64,000 nucleotides of DNA from Thiobacillus denitrificans DSM 12475 (GTDB lineage Bacteria > Pseudomonadota > Gammaproteobacteria > Burkholderiales > Thiobacillaceae), in assembly GCF_000376425.1 (NCBI RefSeq), contig NZ_AQWL01000007.1, positions 100,414 through 164,413 on the forward strand, written 5' to 3'. The notes under the pieces are model-generated. The model was not told the DNA's origin. It did no database searches and saw only the letters and a list, made by a program, of their open reading frames with translations. A program made the position numbers and the translations under genes. This document shows positions 26,912-35,551 of the stretch, piece by piece. The stretch's first letter is position 1, and the number at the start of each line of letters is the position of its first letter.

Positions 26912-27976
26912 TCAGGTCCGGCCGCCAGGCATATGGGAGGCATCCAGGAATTTGTCGTAATAGATGTGTTCGCTCTGCACGCCAGCCTCGGTAAGCTGCG
27001 CTATGGCGCTGTCGATCATGCCGGGCGGGCCGCACAGATAGGCATGGCTGCTGGCCAGATCGGGAGCGATGGACGGGAGGATGTCGGTGCAGCGTCCGCG
27101 CAATCCTGGCCAGTCGCTGTCCTCCGGCTCTTGCGACAAGACCGGGATGAAATTGAAATGGCCGTTGCCCCTGGCCTTGATGTGCTGAATATCGTCCAGG
27201 CAATACAGGTCGTTCTGGGTGCGGGCACCGAACACGAAGGTTACCCGGCGCCCGAATCCCTGCATGGAAACCTGTTCCAGCAGGGCCTTGACGGGTGCCA
27301 GGCCGCTGCCTCCGGCGATGCACAGCATGGGCGCCTCCGATTCGCGCAGCCAGAAACTGCCGAACGGGCCGTTGACGGCAACCTTGGTGCCTTCGCGGTT
27401 GGTTTCGTGCAGCCAGGAGGACATCTGTCCACCGGGGACATGGCGAATGAAAAAGCTGACCTGATCCACGGGGGCATCACCGGGCGCGCTTGCGAAGGAA
27501 TAGGAACGCGCCTTCTCGATCACGCCGGGAATGGAAAGCTCGGCGTACTGGCCCGGCAGATAGGCGGGCAGCGGCTCATCCAGACGCACCCGGATTTCGA
27601 GGATGTCATGGGTCAGGACGCTCGACAGGGCGATGTCGCCGGTCACACTTTTGGCGGGTGACAGGGCCTGATTTTCCTCCATGCGCACCTCGATCTCGAC
27701 GTCGCTGCGCAAGCAGGTCTGGCAGGCCAGGATCATGCCCGCATCCAGTTCCTTCTCGTCCAGGACGTAGCTGAAATCGTTGAGGGGTTTGATCTTGCCG
27801 CTGATCAGGCGGGAGCGGCACTGGCCGCAGGAACCCACACGGCAGTTGTGGGGCCAGGGCAGGCCGGCGTCGAGCGCGGCCTTGAGGAGATTGTCGCCAG
27901 CCTTGACCACGACACTCTGGCCACCGGGTGACAGCCTGGCGGTAAAAGGCCCTTTGCGGGCGAACAATCCGAACAT
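26912..27976 (-). CDS. 2Fe-2S ferredoxin fused to FAD/NAD(P)H reductase (XylA/oxygenase reductase type)
   Basis: 354 residues. An N-terminal plant-type ferredoxin domain (Cys45-x4-Cys50-x2-Cys53 and Cys85) is joined to a ferredoxin-NAD reductase module with FAD motif RSYSFASAPGD, NAD motif CIAGGSGLAPVKALLEQ and CGPPGMIDSAIAQL. This ferredoxin-first layout is that of single-component oxygenase reductases such as XylA, the partner of XylM. It follows the truncated haemoglobin and AlkB-family genes in one direction, so it is the probable electron donor of that monooxygenase. Confidence 0.93.
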   Translation of the reverse strand: MFGLFARKGPFTARLSPGGQSVVVKAGDNLLKAALDAGLPWPHNCRVGSCGQCRSRLISGKIKPLNDFSYVLDEKELDAGMILACQTCLRSDVEIEVRMEENQALSPAKSVTGDIALSSVLTHDILEIRVRLDEPLPAYLPGQYAELSIPGVIEKARSYSFASAPGDAPVDQVSFFIRHVPGGQMSSWLHETNREGTKVAVNGPFGSFWLRESEAPMLCIAGGSGLAPVKALLEQVSMQGFGRRVTFVFGARTQNDLYCLDDIQHIKARGNGHFNFIPVLSQEPEDSDWPGLRGRCTDILPSIAPDLASSHAYLCGPPGMIDSAIAQLTEAGVQSEHIYYDKFLDASHMPGGRT

Positions 27977-28039
27977 GTCGCGACTCCTTCTACAAAAAGG
28001 AGCATCGCCTGGCGCACAGCCGGGCGATGCCCGGTTGCC

Positions 28040-28432
28040 TTACTGATAAACCACGTCGCCCTTGAGGGAGTACAGGATGCACAGGACTTCGTCGCGTTCC
28101 CGCTTGCCCACGTTGTGCTTGTCCAGGGCCTTGAGCACATCGTCGCAGACAGCCACGAATTCGGTGTCGTTGATGTTCATGCCCTTGTGGGTGGTGATCA
28201 TGTCCCTGCCGGTGTAGGTCTCGGGACCGCCGAATCCGGCGCAGCACATTTCGGTGACCAGGCGCTTGACCGTGGCCGGGTCGCTATTGGCGTAGCGCTT
28301 GTTGACCAGCGGATTGCTCACGTGGTTGTTCCAGATGTCCTCGACGATGGCCTCGATTCCGGGGCGGCTGCCCAGGCGCTCGTAGAGGGTGGCGGTGTCC
28401 TGTTGCAGGGCGGTTTCGGTAGGTGCGTTCAT
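28040..28432 (-). CDS. Group I truncated haemoglobin
   Basis: 130 residues of the TrHb/GlbN family: TLYERLGSRPGIEAIVEDIWNNHVSNPLVNKRYAN, then LVTEMCCAGFGGPETYTGRDMITTHKGMNI with the proximal His in the THKGMNI segment. It binds O2 or NO. Placed between the membrane monooxygenase and its reductase gene (63 bases from each), so it may deliver oxygen or protect the di-iron enzyme from NO. An internal promoter is not evident. Confidence 0.9.
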   Translation of the reverse strand: MNAPTETALQQDTATLYERLGSRPGIEAIVEDIWNNHVSNPLVNKRYANSDPATVKRLVTEMCCAGFGGPETYTGRDMITTHKGMNINDTEFVAVCDDVLKALDKHNVGKRERDEVLCILYSLKGDVVYQ

Positions 28433-28501
28433 CTCGTTCTCCTTGGGTTCTGGGCGGCCGGACCATTCCGGCCGCCTGAAGTCGCGCCGATGGCGCGGGG
28501 A

Positions 28502-29782
28502 TTACATGGCGTAGTTGACTTCCAGCTTCTGACCGCTGATCGCCTCGGGCGGCACTTCGTAACCTACCTTGCGGTTGATCGCGGCGGCGATCTTGCGCTC
28601 TTCCGGGCTGGCGAAATCGCGGTCCCAGATAGCCAGTTTCTTCTTGTAGACCGCGTGCCACAGGGGCGGAATCAGGGCCAGGACGAACTCGCTGTAGTAG
28701 CCGATGCGGGCATTGGGTGCGCCATTCGGAGAGGACGGGGTGCCCACGCTGGTCAGTTCCCAGAAATGGGTTTCGCCACGGTCATGGTGATCCGCCTGGC
28801 GGCCGATTTCGATGAAGGCCCAGCTGGTGAAGGCATTGTCGTTGTCCCAGGAATGGCGATATTCGATGGGCTCGCCCTTGACCCGGATCAGACCGTAGTG
28901 CTCCATGTAGTTGAGGGCCTCCAGCTCGAAGTTGGAGATCACCCACACCACCAGCATGACGGCCAGGCCGATCAGCAGGCCACTCACGCCTGCCCCCAGG
29001 TAGCCAGCGCCGAGAAACAGGGCCACGGTGGGGAGGCTCAGGAGGTAACCACGGATCCAGCGATTGGAGAACGAGAGGAAGGATTTGCCCATCCGCTTGA
29101 GGCGCTTCTTCTCGGTCAGGATGCCGAAATAGGACTGGCCGATATGGGAAATCAGGAAGTGCTTGTACAGGCTGCGGCCGCGGGGCGCGGTAGCGGGGTC
29201 GGTGTCATCCCCCATCTTGTTGCCCTCGGGACCCAGCCAGGAGCGTCCGAGTTCCAGGTGGTGGTTGTAGACGTGGGCGAAGCAGAAATGGGCGGTGCCC
29301 GACAGCGCCATCATCGCGCGCGAGATGAGGAAGCTGAACCCCTTGGTATGAGCCAGCTCATGCCCGAAGATGATACCCAGGCCCTGATGCATGCCCACGG
29401 ACAGGGTGGCGCCGATCAGTTGCAGGCCGGTGAGACCGCTCTGGTATTCGTATCCATTCCACGTCATGGTCTCAATGGGAGCGCCGGACGCGTACTGGTA
29501 CACGCGCCAGGCAAGCGCGATCTGCAGGATGATGAAGCTGATCAGCTGGGTGTACATCATCAGATTAAGGAAAGCAGGTGAGCCGACGGGCTGGCCTTTT
29601 CCGTTTGTAGCCGCGCCCTTGGTATGGAAAGCCGAACTCAGGGTGTCCAGCATGATGTTCATGCCGAAAATCCCCACACCCAGCCAAACCCAGTCCCCAC
29701 CCATGAGTACGCCCAAGAGGCAGGCAAGGATGCCCAATGGGGTGTAGAGATAGACAAGATGTCCAAGAATCAAATTGCGCAT
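28502..29782 (-). CDS. AlkB/XylM-family membrane di-iron monooxygenase
   Basis: 426 residues. Multi-pass inner-membrane protein with the histidine clusters of integral-membrane hydroxylases: HELAHTK (141-147), HVYNHH (170-175), NYMEHYGL (291-298) and RQADHHDRGETHFWELTSVG (328-347). Hydrophobic segments occur at about 5-25, 30-47, 77-93, 120-138 and 245-285. The family hydroxylates terminal methyl groups of alkanes, fatty acids or xylenes using O2 and electrons from a ferredoxin; substrate here is unknown. The ATG at 29782 is chosen for its AAAAGGAG at nine bases; a longer frame lacks that. It lies downstream of its own two-component system. Confidence 0.92.
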   Translation of the reverse strand: MRNLILGHLVYLYTPLGILACLLGVLMGGDWVWLGVGIFGMNIMLDTLSSAFHTKGAATNGKGQPVGSPAFLNLMMYTQLISFIILQIALAWRVYQYASGAPIETMTWNGYEYQSGLTGLQLIGATLSVGMHQGLGIIFGHELAHTKGFSFLISRAMMALSGTAHFCFAHVYNHHLELGRSWLGPEGNKMGDDTDPATAPRGRSLYKHFLISHIGQSYFGILTEKKRLKRMGKSFLSFSNRWIRGYLLSLPTVALFLGAGYLGAGVSGLLIGLAVMLVVWVISNFELEALNYMEHYGLIRVKGEPIEYRHSWDNDNAFTSWAFIEIGRQADHHDRGETHFWELTSVGTPSSPNGAPNARIGYYSEFVLALIPPLWHAVYKKKLAIWDRDFASPEERKIAAAINRKVGYEVPPEAISGQKLEVNYAM

Positions 29783-29822
29783 GCTCTTGCTCCTTTTCGT
29801 TTTTGAAAGCGGTTGGAATCGA

Positions 29823-29860
29823 GACAGTCCGTGCTGTCCCGATGGAATGGCACAGTCCGT
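29823..29860. promoter_or_regulatory. 9-bp direct repeat upstream of the AlkB-family gene
   Basis: ACAGTCCGT occurs at 29824-29832 and 29852-29860. The first copy is also part of the inverted repeat GACAG/CTGTC (29823-29838). The pair lies 42-78 bases upstream of the start codon at 29782 and may be part of the promoter or a regulator site. Confidence 0.35.
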
Positions 29861-29898
29861 CTGTGGCGTATTTATAAGGCGAAACAACAGGCGGGAAA

Positions 29899-29916
29899 AT
29901 CCGCAGTACTACGGAT
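29899..29916. promoter_or_regulatory. Candidate response-regulator box, ATCCG(c)AGTACT(a)CGGAT
   Basis: An 18-bp palindrome with one mismatched pair, 117 bases upstream of the AlkB-family start and just past the response regulator gene. Its size and position fit the binding site of a FixJ/TodT-type activator, most simply the regulator encoded next to it. Confidence 0.45.
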
Positions 29917-30018
29917 GGATACGTGGTTTTACGGGCTATCCGGAAAGCCGTCCGATTGCGGGGCGGCGGGGTTTGCAGCGGTGGACGGGTCAGGCCGTGC
30001 GGGCGGCGTCGATGCCTC

Positions 30019-30645
30019 TCAGCCTTTCGGTACGGCCTGCACGACCATCTCGATGAGCTGCCCAAGGGAGTGCGCGCCCATTTTTTCCATGATGCGGGCG
30101 CGATAGCCCTCCACGGTGCGTACCGATAGCCCCAGTTTGTAGGCGATGACCTTGTTGGGCTTGCCGTGGCGCAGCAGATCCAGCACTTCCTGTTCGCGCG
30201 GGGTCAACGTGGACAGGTTGCGCGTGGTGTGGTCGCACTGGTCCTGCTGTTCCCAGATCGCATGATATTTTTTCAGCGCGGCATGGATGGCATCCAGCAG
30301 GGCCTGGTCGTTGAAAGGCTTCTGCAGGAATTCCAGTGCGCCGGCCTTCATGGCCCGCACGGCGACGGGCACGTCGCCGTGCCCGGTGATGATGATCACC
30401 GGCAGATGGACGCCTTGCTCCTGCAGCTGGTCCTGCAGTTCCAGGCCGCTGATGCCGGGCATGCGGATGTCCAGTACCAGGCAGCCGCGCATGCCGGGAT
30501 TGCAGGCCGACAGGAATTCCTGGGCCGTGGCATAGGTGCGGGCGCTCAGGCCGACCTGTTCCACCAGCCAGCGGATGGCGTCGCGTACCGCGGGGTTGTC
30601 GTCCACCACGTGGACCATGGGCTTAATCGGAGGAAGGGATTGCAT
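30019..30645 (-). CDS. FixJ-family response regulator
   Basis: 208 residues. Receiver with HVVDDNPAVRDAI, Asp59 (CLVLDIRMPG) and HGDVPVAVRAMKAGALEFLQKP; LuxR-type DNA-binding domain LTPREQEVLDLLRHGKPNKVIAYKLGLSVRTVEGYR. Closely resembles the regulator at 22,922-23,560, suggesting paralogy. It overlaps the upstream kinase gene by 23 bases. Likely target is the AlkB-family operon starting 236 bases downstream. Confidence 0.94.
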   Translation of the reverse strand: MQSLPPIKPMVHVVDDNPAVRDAIRWLVEQVGLSARTYATAQEFLSACNPGMRGCLVLDIRMPGISGLELQDQLQEQGVHLPVIIITGHGDVPVAVRAMKAGALEFLQKPFNDQALLDAIHAALKKYHAIWEQQDQCDHTTRNLSTLTPREQEVLDLLRHGKPNKVIAYKLGLSVRTVEGYRARIMEKMGAHSLGQLIEMVVQAVPKG

Positions 30646-33094
30646 GCGCTTGATCCTCATCGCCTGGCAGGGTGAAACAGAAGGTGGCGCCCTGGTCGGA
30701 ACTGCCTTCGAGCCAGAGCCGACCGTTGTGGGCCTCGATGATGCTTTGGCTGATGCCGAGACCGATGCCCAGGCCGTCGGGCTTGGTGGTGAAGAAGGGC
30801 TCGAACAGACGGTCCGCTACCTCTTGTGTGCAACCCCGTCCGCGGTCGTGAATCTCCATCCGTACCCCTCGCCTGCCTTGGCGGCGGGCCTTGATCAGGA
30901 GCTGCCGGCGCGGTTCCTCGACGCCAGCCATGGCGTCTATGGCGTTGCGCGCCAGGTTGAGCAGCACCTGTTCGATCTGGATCGGGTCGGCCAGCACCCT
31001 GGGCAGGTTGCGGGCCACCGCCAGCTCGACCTTCACGCCACTGTGCTGGGCGTCGGCATGGATGAATCCGGCCACTTCCTGTATCACTTCCTTCAGGCAG
31101 ACTCGACGGCGGTTCATGTCGCCCTTGCGGGCAAAATGACGCAGGCGCCGGAAAATCTCGCTGGCCAGTTCGGCCTGGCGCACTACCTGTTCCAGGCCGT
31201 AGCGTGCCCGCTCCGCACTGCCGTCCGCATCCGTGAGGACGCGCAGGGCGGTCTGGGCGTAGGTAGTGATGGCGCACAGGGGCTGATTCAATTCGTGGGC
31301 CAGGCCCGAGGTCATTTCGCCCAGGGTGCTTAGGCGCGCCACATGTGCCAGTTCGGCACGGTGCTGGCGGTCTTGCTCCTCGGCCCTGACCAGTTCGGTG
31401 ATGTCGTGTCCGGTGGAAATGAAATGGGTGATGCGTCCCTGATCGTCCTTGAGGGGGCTGATGGTTTTCGATTCATGGTACAGGCTCCCGTCCTTCTTGC
31501 GGTTGACGAGCGTGCCTCGGTATACGCCGCCTGTGCCAATGACCTGCCACAACGCATCGTAGAATTTGTTGTCGTGCAGGCCCGAACGCAGGAAATAGGT
31601 TTTTTGTCCGATCACTTCCTCCTCCCGGTAGCCGGTGAGGGTTTCGAAAGCCGGGTTCACATATTCGATGAAACGTTCGCGGTCGGTGATGATGACGGCG
31701 TCGGCGGCCTGCTCCAGCGCCCCCGACAGCTTGCGCATATGGGCATCGGCCCGTTCCCGGCGCAGCTCGCTGCCCACCCACTGGGACATGAGCTTGAGGA
31801 TCTCGCGGTCGGCAGAACTGAAGGGTTTGGGACGTGGGCTGGGGCTGGCGAAACAGAGGGTGCCGTAGAGCTCGTTCTCGACCTGGACGCGCACCCCGAT
31901 GTAGGCCTCCAGCCCGCTCCGGGTATGGTTGGGGTGGCCGCGCCATTCGCTGATCCCGGCATGTTCCAGGGCCACCGGCTCGCTGGAGAGCACAGTGCCG
32001 CCGCAATAGGTCTGTTTTAGTTCGCGGGTGCTGCCTACGGGAAACAGTTCTTCTCCACCCACCGAATCCAGCACTCTGAATATGTCGCCGTTGACCTGAG
32101 AGAGGATGCCGATGGGCAGGCCGAACTGCTCGCATCCCAGCTTGAGCAGGCGATTGAGCTTTTCTTCCAGGGTCAGCGAGCGATTCGAGCTGATCTCGTG
32201 AAAACCGCGCAGCACGGTAGCGTGCAGGCGCAGTTCGTCCTCGGCCCGGCGGCGCTCCTGCTCTGCCCGTATGCGGTCGGTGACGTCCTGCATGATGAGC
32301 ATGATGCCGCGCTGGCCGGTACGGTAAGTCAGGGGGGTGCAGCCTGTTTCCACGAAACGGGGCGTGCCGTTGGCGGCATGGAACTCGAATACCTCGGCTG
32401 CGGGGCGGGGGACGTGCGGCGCGCAGCGGCCCAGCAGGGCGCACAGCCGTTCCCGTTCGGCGATCGGGAATAGATCGCTCAGCAGCCGCCCCAGTGCGCC
32501 ACGTTCCGCAACGCGCAGCGTGTCCTGGGCCTGCCGGTTGAGCGTGAGGATTGCGCCGGCCTGGTCCACGGTCACCACGCCGATGGGCGCGTGGTCGAGC
32601 AACTGATCCAGGTAGTGGGATGCCTCGGGCTGCAGCAGGGGCAGCTTTTCAAGACGGATCTGGGAGGAAGACAGGGCGTTCTGATAGCGGATGCGCAGGC
32701 GCCGCCGCTCGGCCGCCTGACGCAGGATCGCGGGCAGGCCGTCCACTTCGTCGGTGGGCCAGGGCGTCACCTCGTTGCCCAGAAACGGGCTGAACATGAG
32801 GGTGCGTTTGAGCTGATCGCAATCAGCGGGGTGGCTGAGAATGAGGATGGGGATATGTTTGTCGTGCACGTGGATGCGCTGGGCTACCCGCACCGGGTCT
32901 TCCAGGGTCATTCCCAGGACCACTGCGTCCACCGGCAGGCCGCCGCCTTCCATGTGGAGGAACAGCTTGTTCTGGTCGTTCAGGTCTTCCACCGTCAGTG
33001 CCGGGCACAGCTGGTTTTTCAGCAGCCGGGCCAGCGCCCGATCCACCCCTACCAGGCTGACCAGTCCGGGAATCTCGGGCAGCGACGCGGTCAT
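30623..33094 (-). CDS. Multidomain sensor histidine kinase (receiver-like, PAS, GAF, PAS, HisKA, HATPase)
   Basis: 823 residues, soluble. Residues 1-130 resemble a degenerate receiver; a PAS (160-285), GAF (295-450) and a second PAS (460-585, GYREEEVIGQKTYFLRSG) precede the kinase core, which holds GLAHELNQPLCAITTYAQTA with phospho-accepting His600, NLARNAIDAM, DRGRGC and the FTTKPDGLGIGLGIS ATP lid. The core is FixL-like. Cytoplasmic GAF/PAS sensing suggests an intracellular ligand or redox signal. Partner of the overlapping response regulator. Confidence 0.92.
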   Translation of the reverse strand: MTASLPEIPGLVSLVGVDRALARLLKNQLCPALTVEDLNDQNKLFLHMEGGGLPVDAVVLGMTLEDPVRVAQRIHVHDKHIPILILSHPADCDQLKRTLMFSPFLGNEVTPWPTDEVDGLPAILRQAAERRRLRIRYQNALSSSQIRLEKLPLLQPEASHYLDQLLDHAPIGVVTVDQAGAILTLNRQAQDTLRVAERGALGRLLSDLFPIAERERLCALLGRCAPHVPRPAAEVFEFHAANGTPRFVETGCTPLTYRTGQRGIMLIMQDVTDRIRAEQERRRAEDELRLHATVLRGFHEISSNRSLTLEEKLNRLLKLGCEQFGLPIGILSQVNGDIFRVLDSVGGEELFPVGSTRELKQTYCGGTVLSSEPVALEHAGISEWRGHPNHTRSGLEAYIGVRVQVENELYGTLCFASPSPRPKPFSSADREILKLMSQWVGSELRRERADAHMRKLSGALEQAADAVIITDRERFIEYVNPAFETLTGYREEEVIGQKTYFLRSGLHDNKFYDALWQVIGTGGVYRGTLVNRKKDGSLYHESKTISPLKDDQGRITHFISTGHDITELVRAEEQDRQHRAELAHVARLSTLGEMTSGLAHELNQPLCAITTYAQTALRVLTDADGSAERARYGLEQVVRQAELASEIFRRLRHFARKGDMNRRRVCLKEVIQEVAGFIHADAQHSGVKVELAVARNLPRVLADPIQIEQVLLNLARNAIDAMAGVEEPRRQLLIKARRQGRRGVRMEIHDRGRGCTQEVADRLFEPFFTTKPDGLGIGLGISQSIIEAHNGRLWLEGSSDQGATFCFTLPGDEDQAHAIPSSD

Positions 33095-33106
33095 GGCCTG
33101 TCGGAC

Positions 33107-34318
33107 TCAGTCCGTGAGTAGAGGCTGGCCCATCAGCGCCCGACCGATCCATACGCGCAGGATATCGGTGGTGGGGGACATGAGATGGGCGGCGCGGGCA
33201 TCCCGTAGCAGCCGGTGCAGGCGCGAACCGCTGCGGTATCCGATGCCGCCGCACAGGGTCATGGCCTCATTGACCATCGCCACGGCGCAGTCGGCCACCT
33301 CCACCTTGGCTGCCATCACCGCCATCAGGGCGTCGGGCTCGCCGGCATCGAAGCTGGCAGCGGCGTGGTAGGTGAGCCTGCGGGTGCGTTCGAGCATGCC
33401 CCACAGGGTGCCGAGACGATGCTGCAGCACCGGGGTCTGGGCCAGGCTGGAACCGGTATGGGCGTGATAGCGGCGCATGAGGTGCTTGCGTGCCTCCTCC
33501 AGGGCGGTGGTGGCCACGCCCAGGAAGGTGCCCGCCATGGCCATCAGGAAGTAGGGCGTCACCACGTTGAAGATGTACCAGATCTGGTCGCCTTCCTTGC
33601 CCAGCAGGTTGCTGTGCGGCACCTCCACTCCATGCAGCTCCATGGAGCGCGAGGAATTGCCGCGCATCCCGAGACCATCCCAGGGCTGGCCCCATTGCAG
33701 GCCGGATGCGTCGGCGGGCACCACGATGCAGGAGAACTGCCCCGCCGGCGCGTCCGGATCTGCTGCCACCGCCGACACTACATAGGAATCCGCGTGGCCG
33801 CCGTTGGTGACGAAGGTCTTGGTCCCGGTCAGGCTGTAGCGCTCGGGATTCAGGGATTCCAGGCTGGTCTGGGGCAGGTAGAAATGAGCACCGGTGCCCG
33901 CCTCGCTCAAGGACAGGGTGGTGATGTGCCTGCCTTCGCAAATGGGGGCCAGAAAACGGGCCTGCTGGTCCGGGGTGGCATGGGCTGAGATCACCGATGC
34001 GCCCACGCTGTGCATGCCGAAGCAGATGGCGGTGGAGGCGCATTCCTGACCCAGTACTTCGCACACCCGGGCCAGTGCCAGCAGGCCGTGGCCTTTGCCG
34101 CCATAGGCCGCAGGCACCACCAGACCGCCGAGTCCCGCCTGCTGCAGCGCGCGAATACCGGCCTCCGGCCAGCGCGCGTCGCGGTCCACCGCTTCGGTAG
34201 CTGGTGCGACCACCTCCCGGGCAATCTCCTGAGACTTGTGCAGCAGGGCTTCCAGATTTTGTCCGACGCCTGTCGATGCCCTGTCGGCAATCCGGTTACG
34301 TGTCGATTTCACCTGCAT
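33107..34318 (-). CDS. Acyl-CoA dehydrogenase family protein
   Basis: 403-residue flavoenzyme. TTLSLSEAGTGAHFYLPQT, GTKTFVTNGGHADSYVV, GLGMRGNSSRSMEL and AMTLCGGIGYRSGSRLHRLLRDARAAHLMSP-type sequences match the ACAD fold (the last is interrupted here for brevity). It could dehydrogenate an acyl-CoA formed after terminal hydroxylation by the AlkB-family enzyme, or act as a flavin monooxygenase like DszC/DBT-type members; the distinction needs structural comparison. It stands between the sensor kinase and the small gene pair at 34,426-35,018, 12 bases from the kinase start. Confidence 0.9.
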   Translation of the reverse strand: MQVKSTRNRIADRASTGVGQNLEALLHKSQEIAREVVAPATEAVDRDARWPEAGIRALQQAGLGGLVVPAAYGGKGHGLLALARVCEVLGQECASTAICFGMHSVGASVISAHATPDQQARFLAPICEGRHITTLSLSEAGTGAHFYLPQTSLESLNPERYSLTGTKTFVTNGGHADSYVVSAVAADPDAPAGQFSCIVVPADASGLQWGQPWDGLGMRGNSSRSMELHGVEVPHSNLLGKEGDQIWYIFNVVTPYFLMAMAGTFLGVATTALEEARKHLMRRYHAHTGSSLAQTPVLQHRLGTLWGMLERTRRLTYHAAASFDAGEPDALMAVMAAKVEVADCAVAMVNEAMTLCGGIGYRSGSRLHRLLRDARAAHLMSPTTDILRVWIGRALMGQPLLTD

Positions 34319-34425
34319 GGGCAGTCCTCCTGCATGAGGCCGCGCCGGGCGGCGAGTTGGGGTTGCCGGTCCAATACCTTCACTCCGGCCCGTTCAAGGG
34401 GTCGAGGTGAAGGTGCCGCTCGCAA

Positions 34426-34728
34426 TCAATGATGCTCGATGAGCGAGAAGCTCCGTACTTTTTGTATCGACTCAATACGGTTTGCATTGGTACCCACTAC
34501 GCAGTTGCCACCGGCGTCGCAACCCCAGATATGATAAGCCTTGAAACTGTGCAAATCTTCCGGAAGTTGATCGCGGTGCGGCATTTCCCGGGCAATGAGT
34601 TTATCCTCGCTGCCTTCCTTGAGCATCTGTTGCCGGATATTGGCCAGTTCGGACATCAGCTGGGTGGCTTGCTGGCCGTCCCAGTGGCCCACCACGCGGC
34701 CGGCATTGGTCTTGATTTCGTCGCTCAT
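34426..34728 (-). CDS. Small protein of unknown function
   Basis: 100 residues, no match I recognise. The visible features are a charged N-terminal half (QLMSELANIRQQMLKEG) and a C-terminal WGCDAGGNCVVGTNANRIE segment with two cysteines five apart, which could bind metal or form a disulfide. GGGGAAGAAAC precedes the ATG. It follows the Nif11-type gene by 11 bases and precedes the acyl-CoA dehydrogenase gene, so all three are probably co-transcribed. Confidence 0.7.
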   Translation of the reverse strand: MSDEIKTNAGRVVGHWDGQQATQLMSELANIRQQMLKEGSEDKLIAREMPHRDQLPEDLHSFKAYHIWGCDAGGNCVVGTNANRIESIQKVRSFSLIEHH

Positions 34729-34739
34729 GTTTCTTCCCC

Positions 34740-35018
34740 TTAAAATCGGTCTGCGATCATGAGCAGCACCGCCCTGGGGATGACCCAGTTGCTGCCCTGT
34801 TTCTGCTCCTGGACGGCAATGAGTAGATCGTCCCGCGTGAAATGGATGCCCCGGTCCGCTGCGAGGCTGCGATAGAGCTGTATGAAGCTCTCTTTGTCCG
34901 GAGTCTGATCCAGCCTGGCTAACAGGCTCTGGTCGTTCATCACGGCCTCGCCAAACTGCTTGATGGATTGTTCGAACGGACGGGCCATCTGGTCCCGTTC
35001 CATCGCGGTTTTGAGCAT
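34740..35018 (-). CDS. Nif11-type small protein
   Basis: 92 residues. The segment FGEAVMNDQSLLARLDQTPDKESFIQLYR, then RGIHFTRDDLLIAVQE, follows the Nif11 domain (found in nitrogen-fixation operons and in leader peptides of NHLP-type ribosomal peptides). There is no double-glycine cleavage site and no modifying enzyme nearby, so it is probably not a natural-product precursor. Function unknown; cluster membership suggests an accessory to an oxidase or iron-sulfur enzyme. Confidence 0.75.
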   Translation of the reverse strand: MLKTAMERDQMARPFEQSIKQFGEAVMNDQSLLARLDQTPDKESFIQLYRSLAADRGIHFTRDDLLIAVQEQKQGSNWVIPRAVLLMIADRF

Positions 35019-35227
35019 ATCGATCTCCTGTGTACCCCAGATTTACAGTACAACCGAGCCCATTTGATCCTGCAGGCTCGATCCCGTCCGCGCGGGCGAA
35101 CCCGATGCGGCAATCCCCGGGTTGCGGGGATGTGGGGAAGACTCTACCGGCCTCGCGCGTTCAAGATAAGCCGAATGTCTACGCCCGGCCATGCGTACAA
35201 TTACGCATGGCCGAGGTGTCTCCAGGG

Positions 35228-35410
35228 TCAGCCAGCCTCGACGCGCAGCGCCTTGGCCGGGCAGGCGGCCACCACCTGCCGCACCTGCTCCTCGCTGGCG
35301 TTTTGCGGCTCGATCAGGAATTGGCCGTTTTCCACTTTGAATACTTCAGGCAGGGTTTTTACGCAATTGCCGCTGTGGCAGCAGGCCTGGTCGTCCCAAA
35401 TAACTTTCAT
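35228..35410 (-). CDS. Small divergent iron-sulfur ferredoxin (Fer4_19 type)
   Basis: 60 residues. WDDQACCHSGNCVKTLPEVF and VVAACPAKALRV give the cysteine pattern of the divergent 4Fe-4S mono-cluster family, also seen in the middle of the CDGSH protein at 49,239-49,898. It is a probable electron carrier. The ATG at 35410 is preceded by AGAGG. It lies between the Fae-like gene and the Nif11-type gene on the same strand. Confidence 0.85.
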   Translation of the reverse strand: MKVIWDDQACCHSGNCVKTLPEVFKVENGQFLIEPQNASEEQVRQVVAACPAKALRVEAG

Positions 35411-35551
35411 GGTGTTTGCCTCTTTCTCGGGTGAATGGAAGGGATCCCCGACCATCGTCGGGCACCGCCTGCATTCTTGATTCTGGGCGGGGGAATGCCT
35501 AGTGGGGGAAGTACCTGGCCGCCACGGGATTCTACGTGGGCGGCGCTGAAC

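Noticed and set aside
34740-35018. Nif11-like ribosomal peptide precursor
   Set aside because: No double-glycine leader cleavage site, no core peptide and no modification or export genes nearby.
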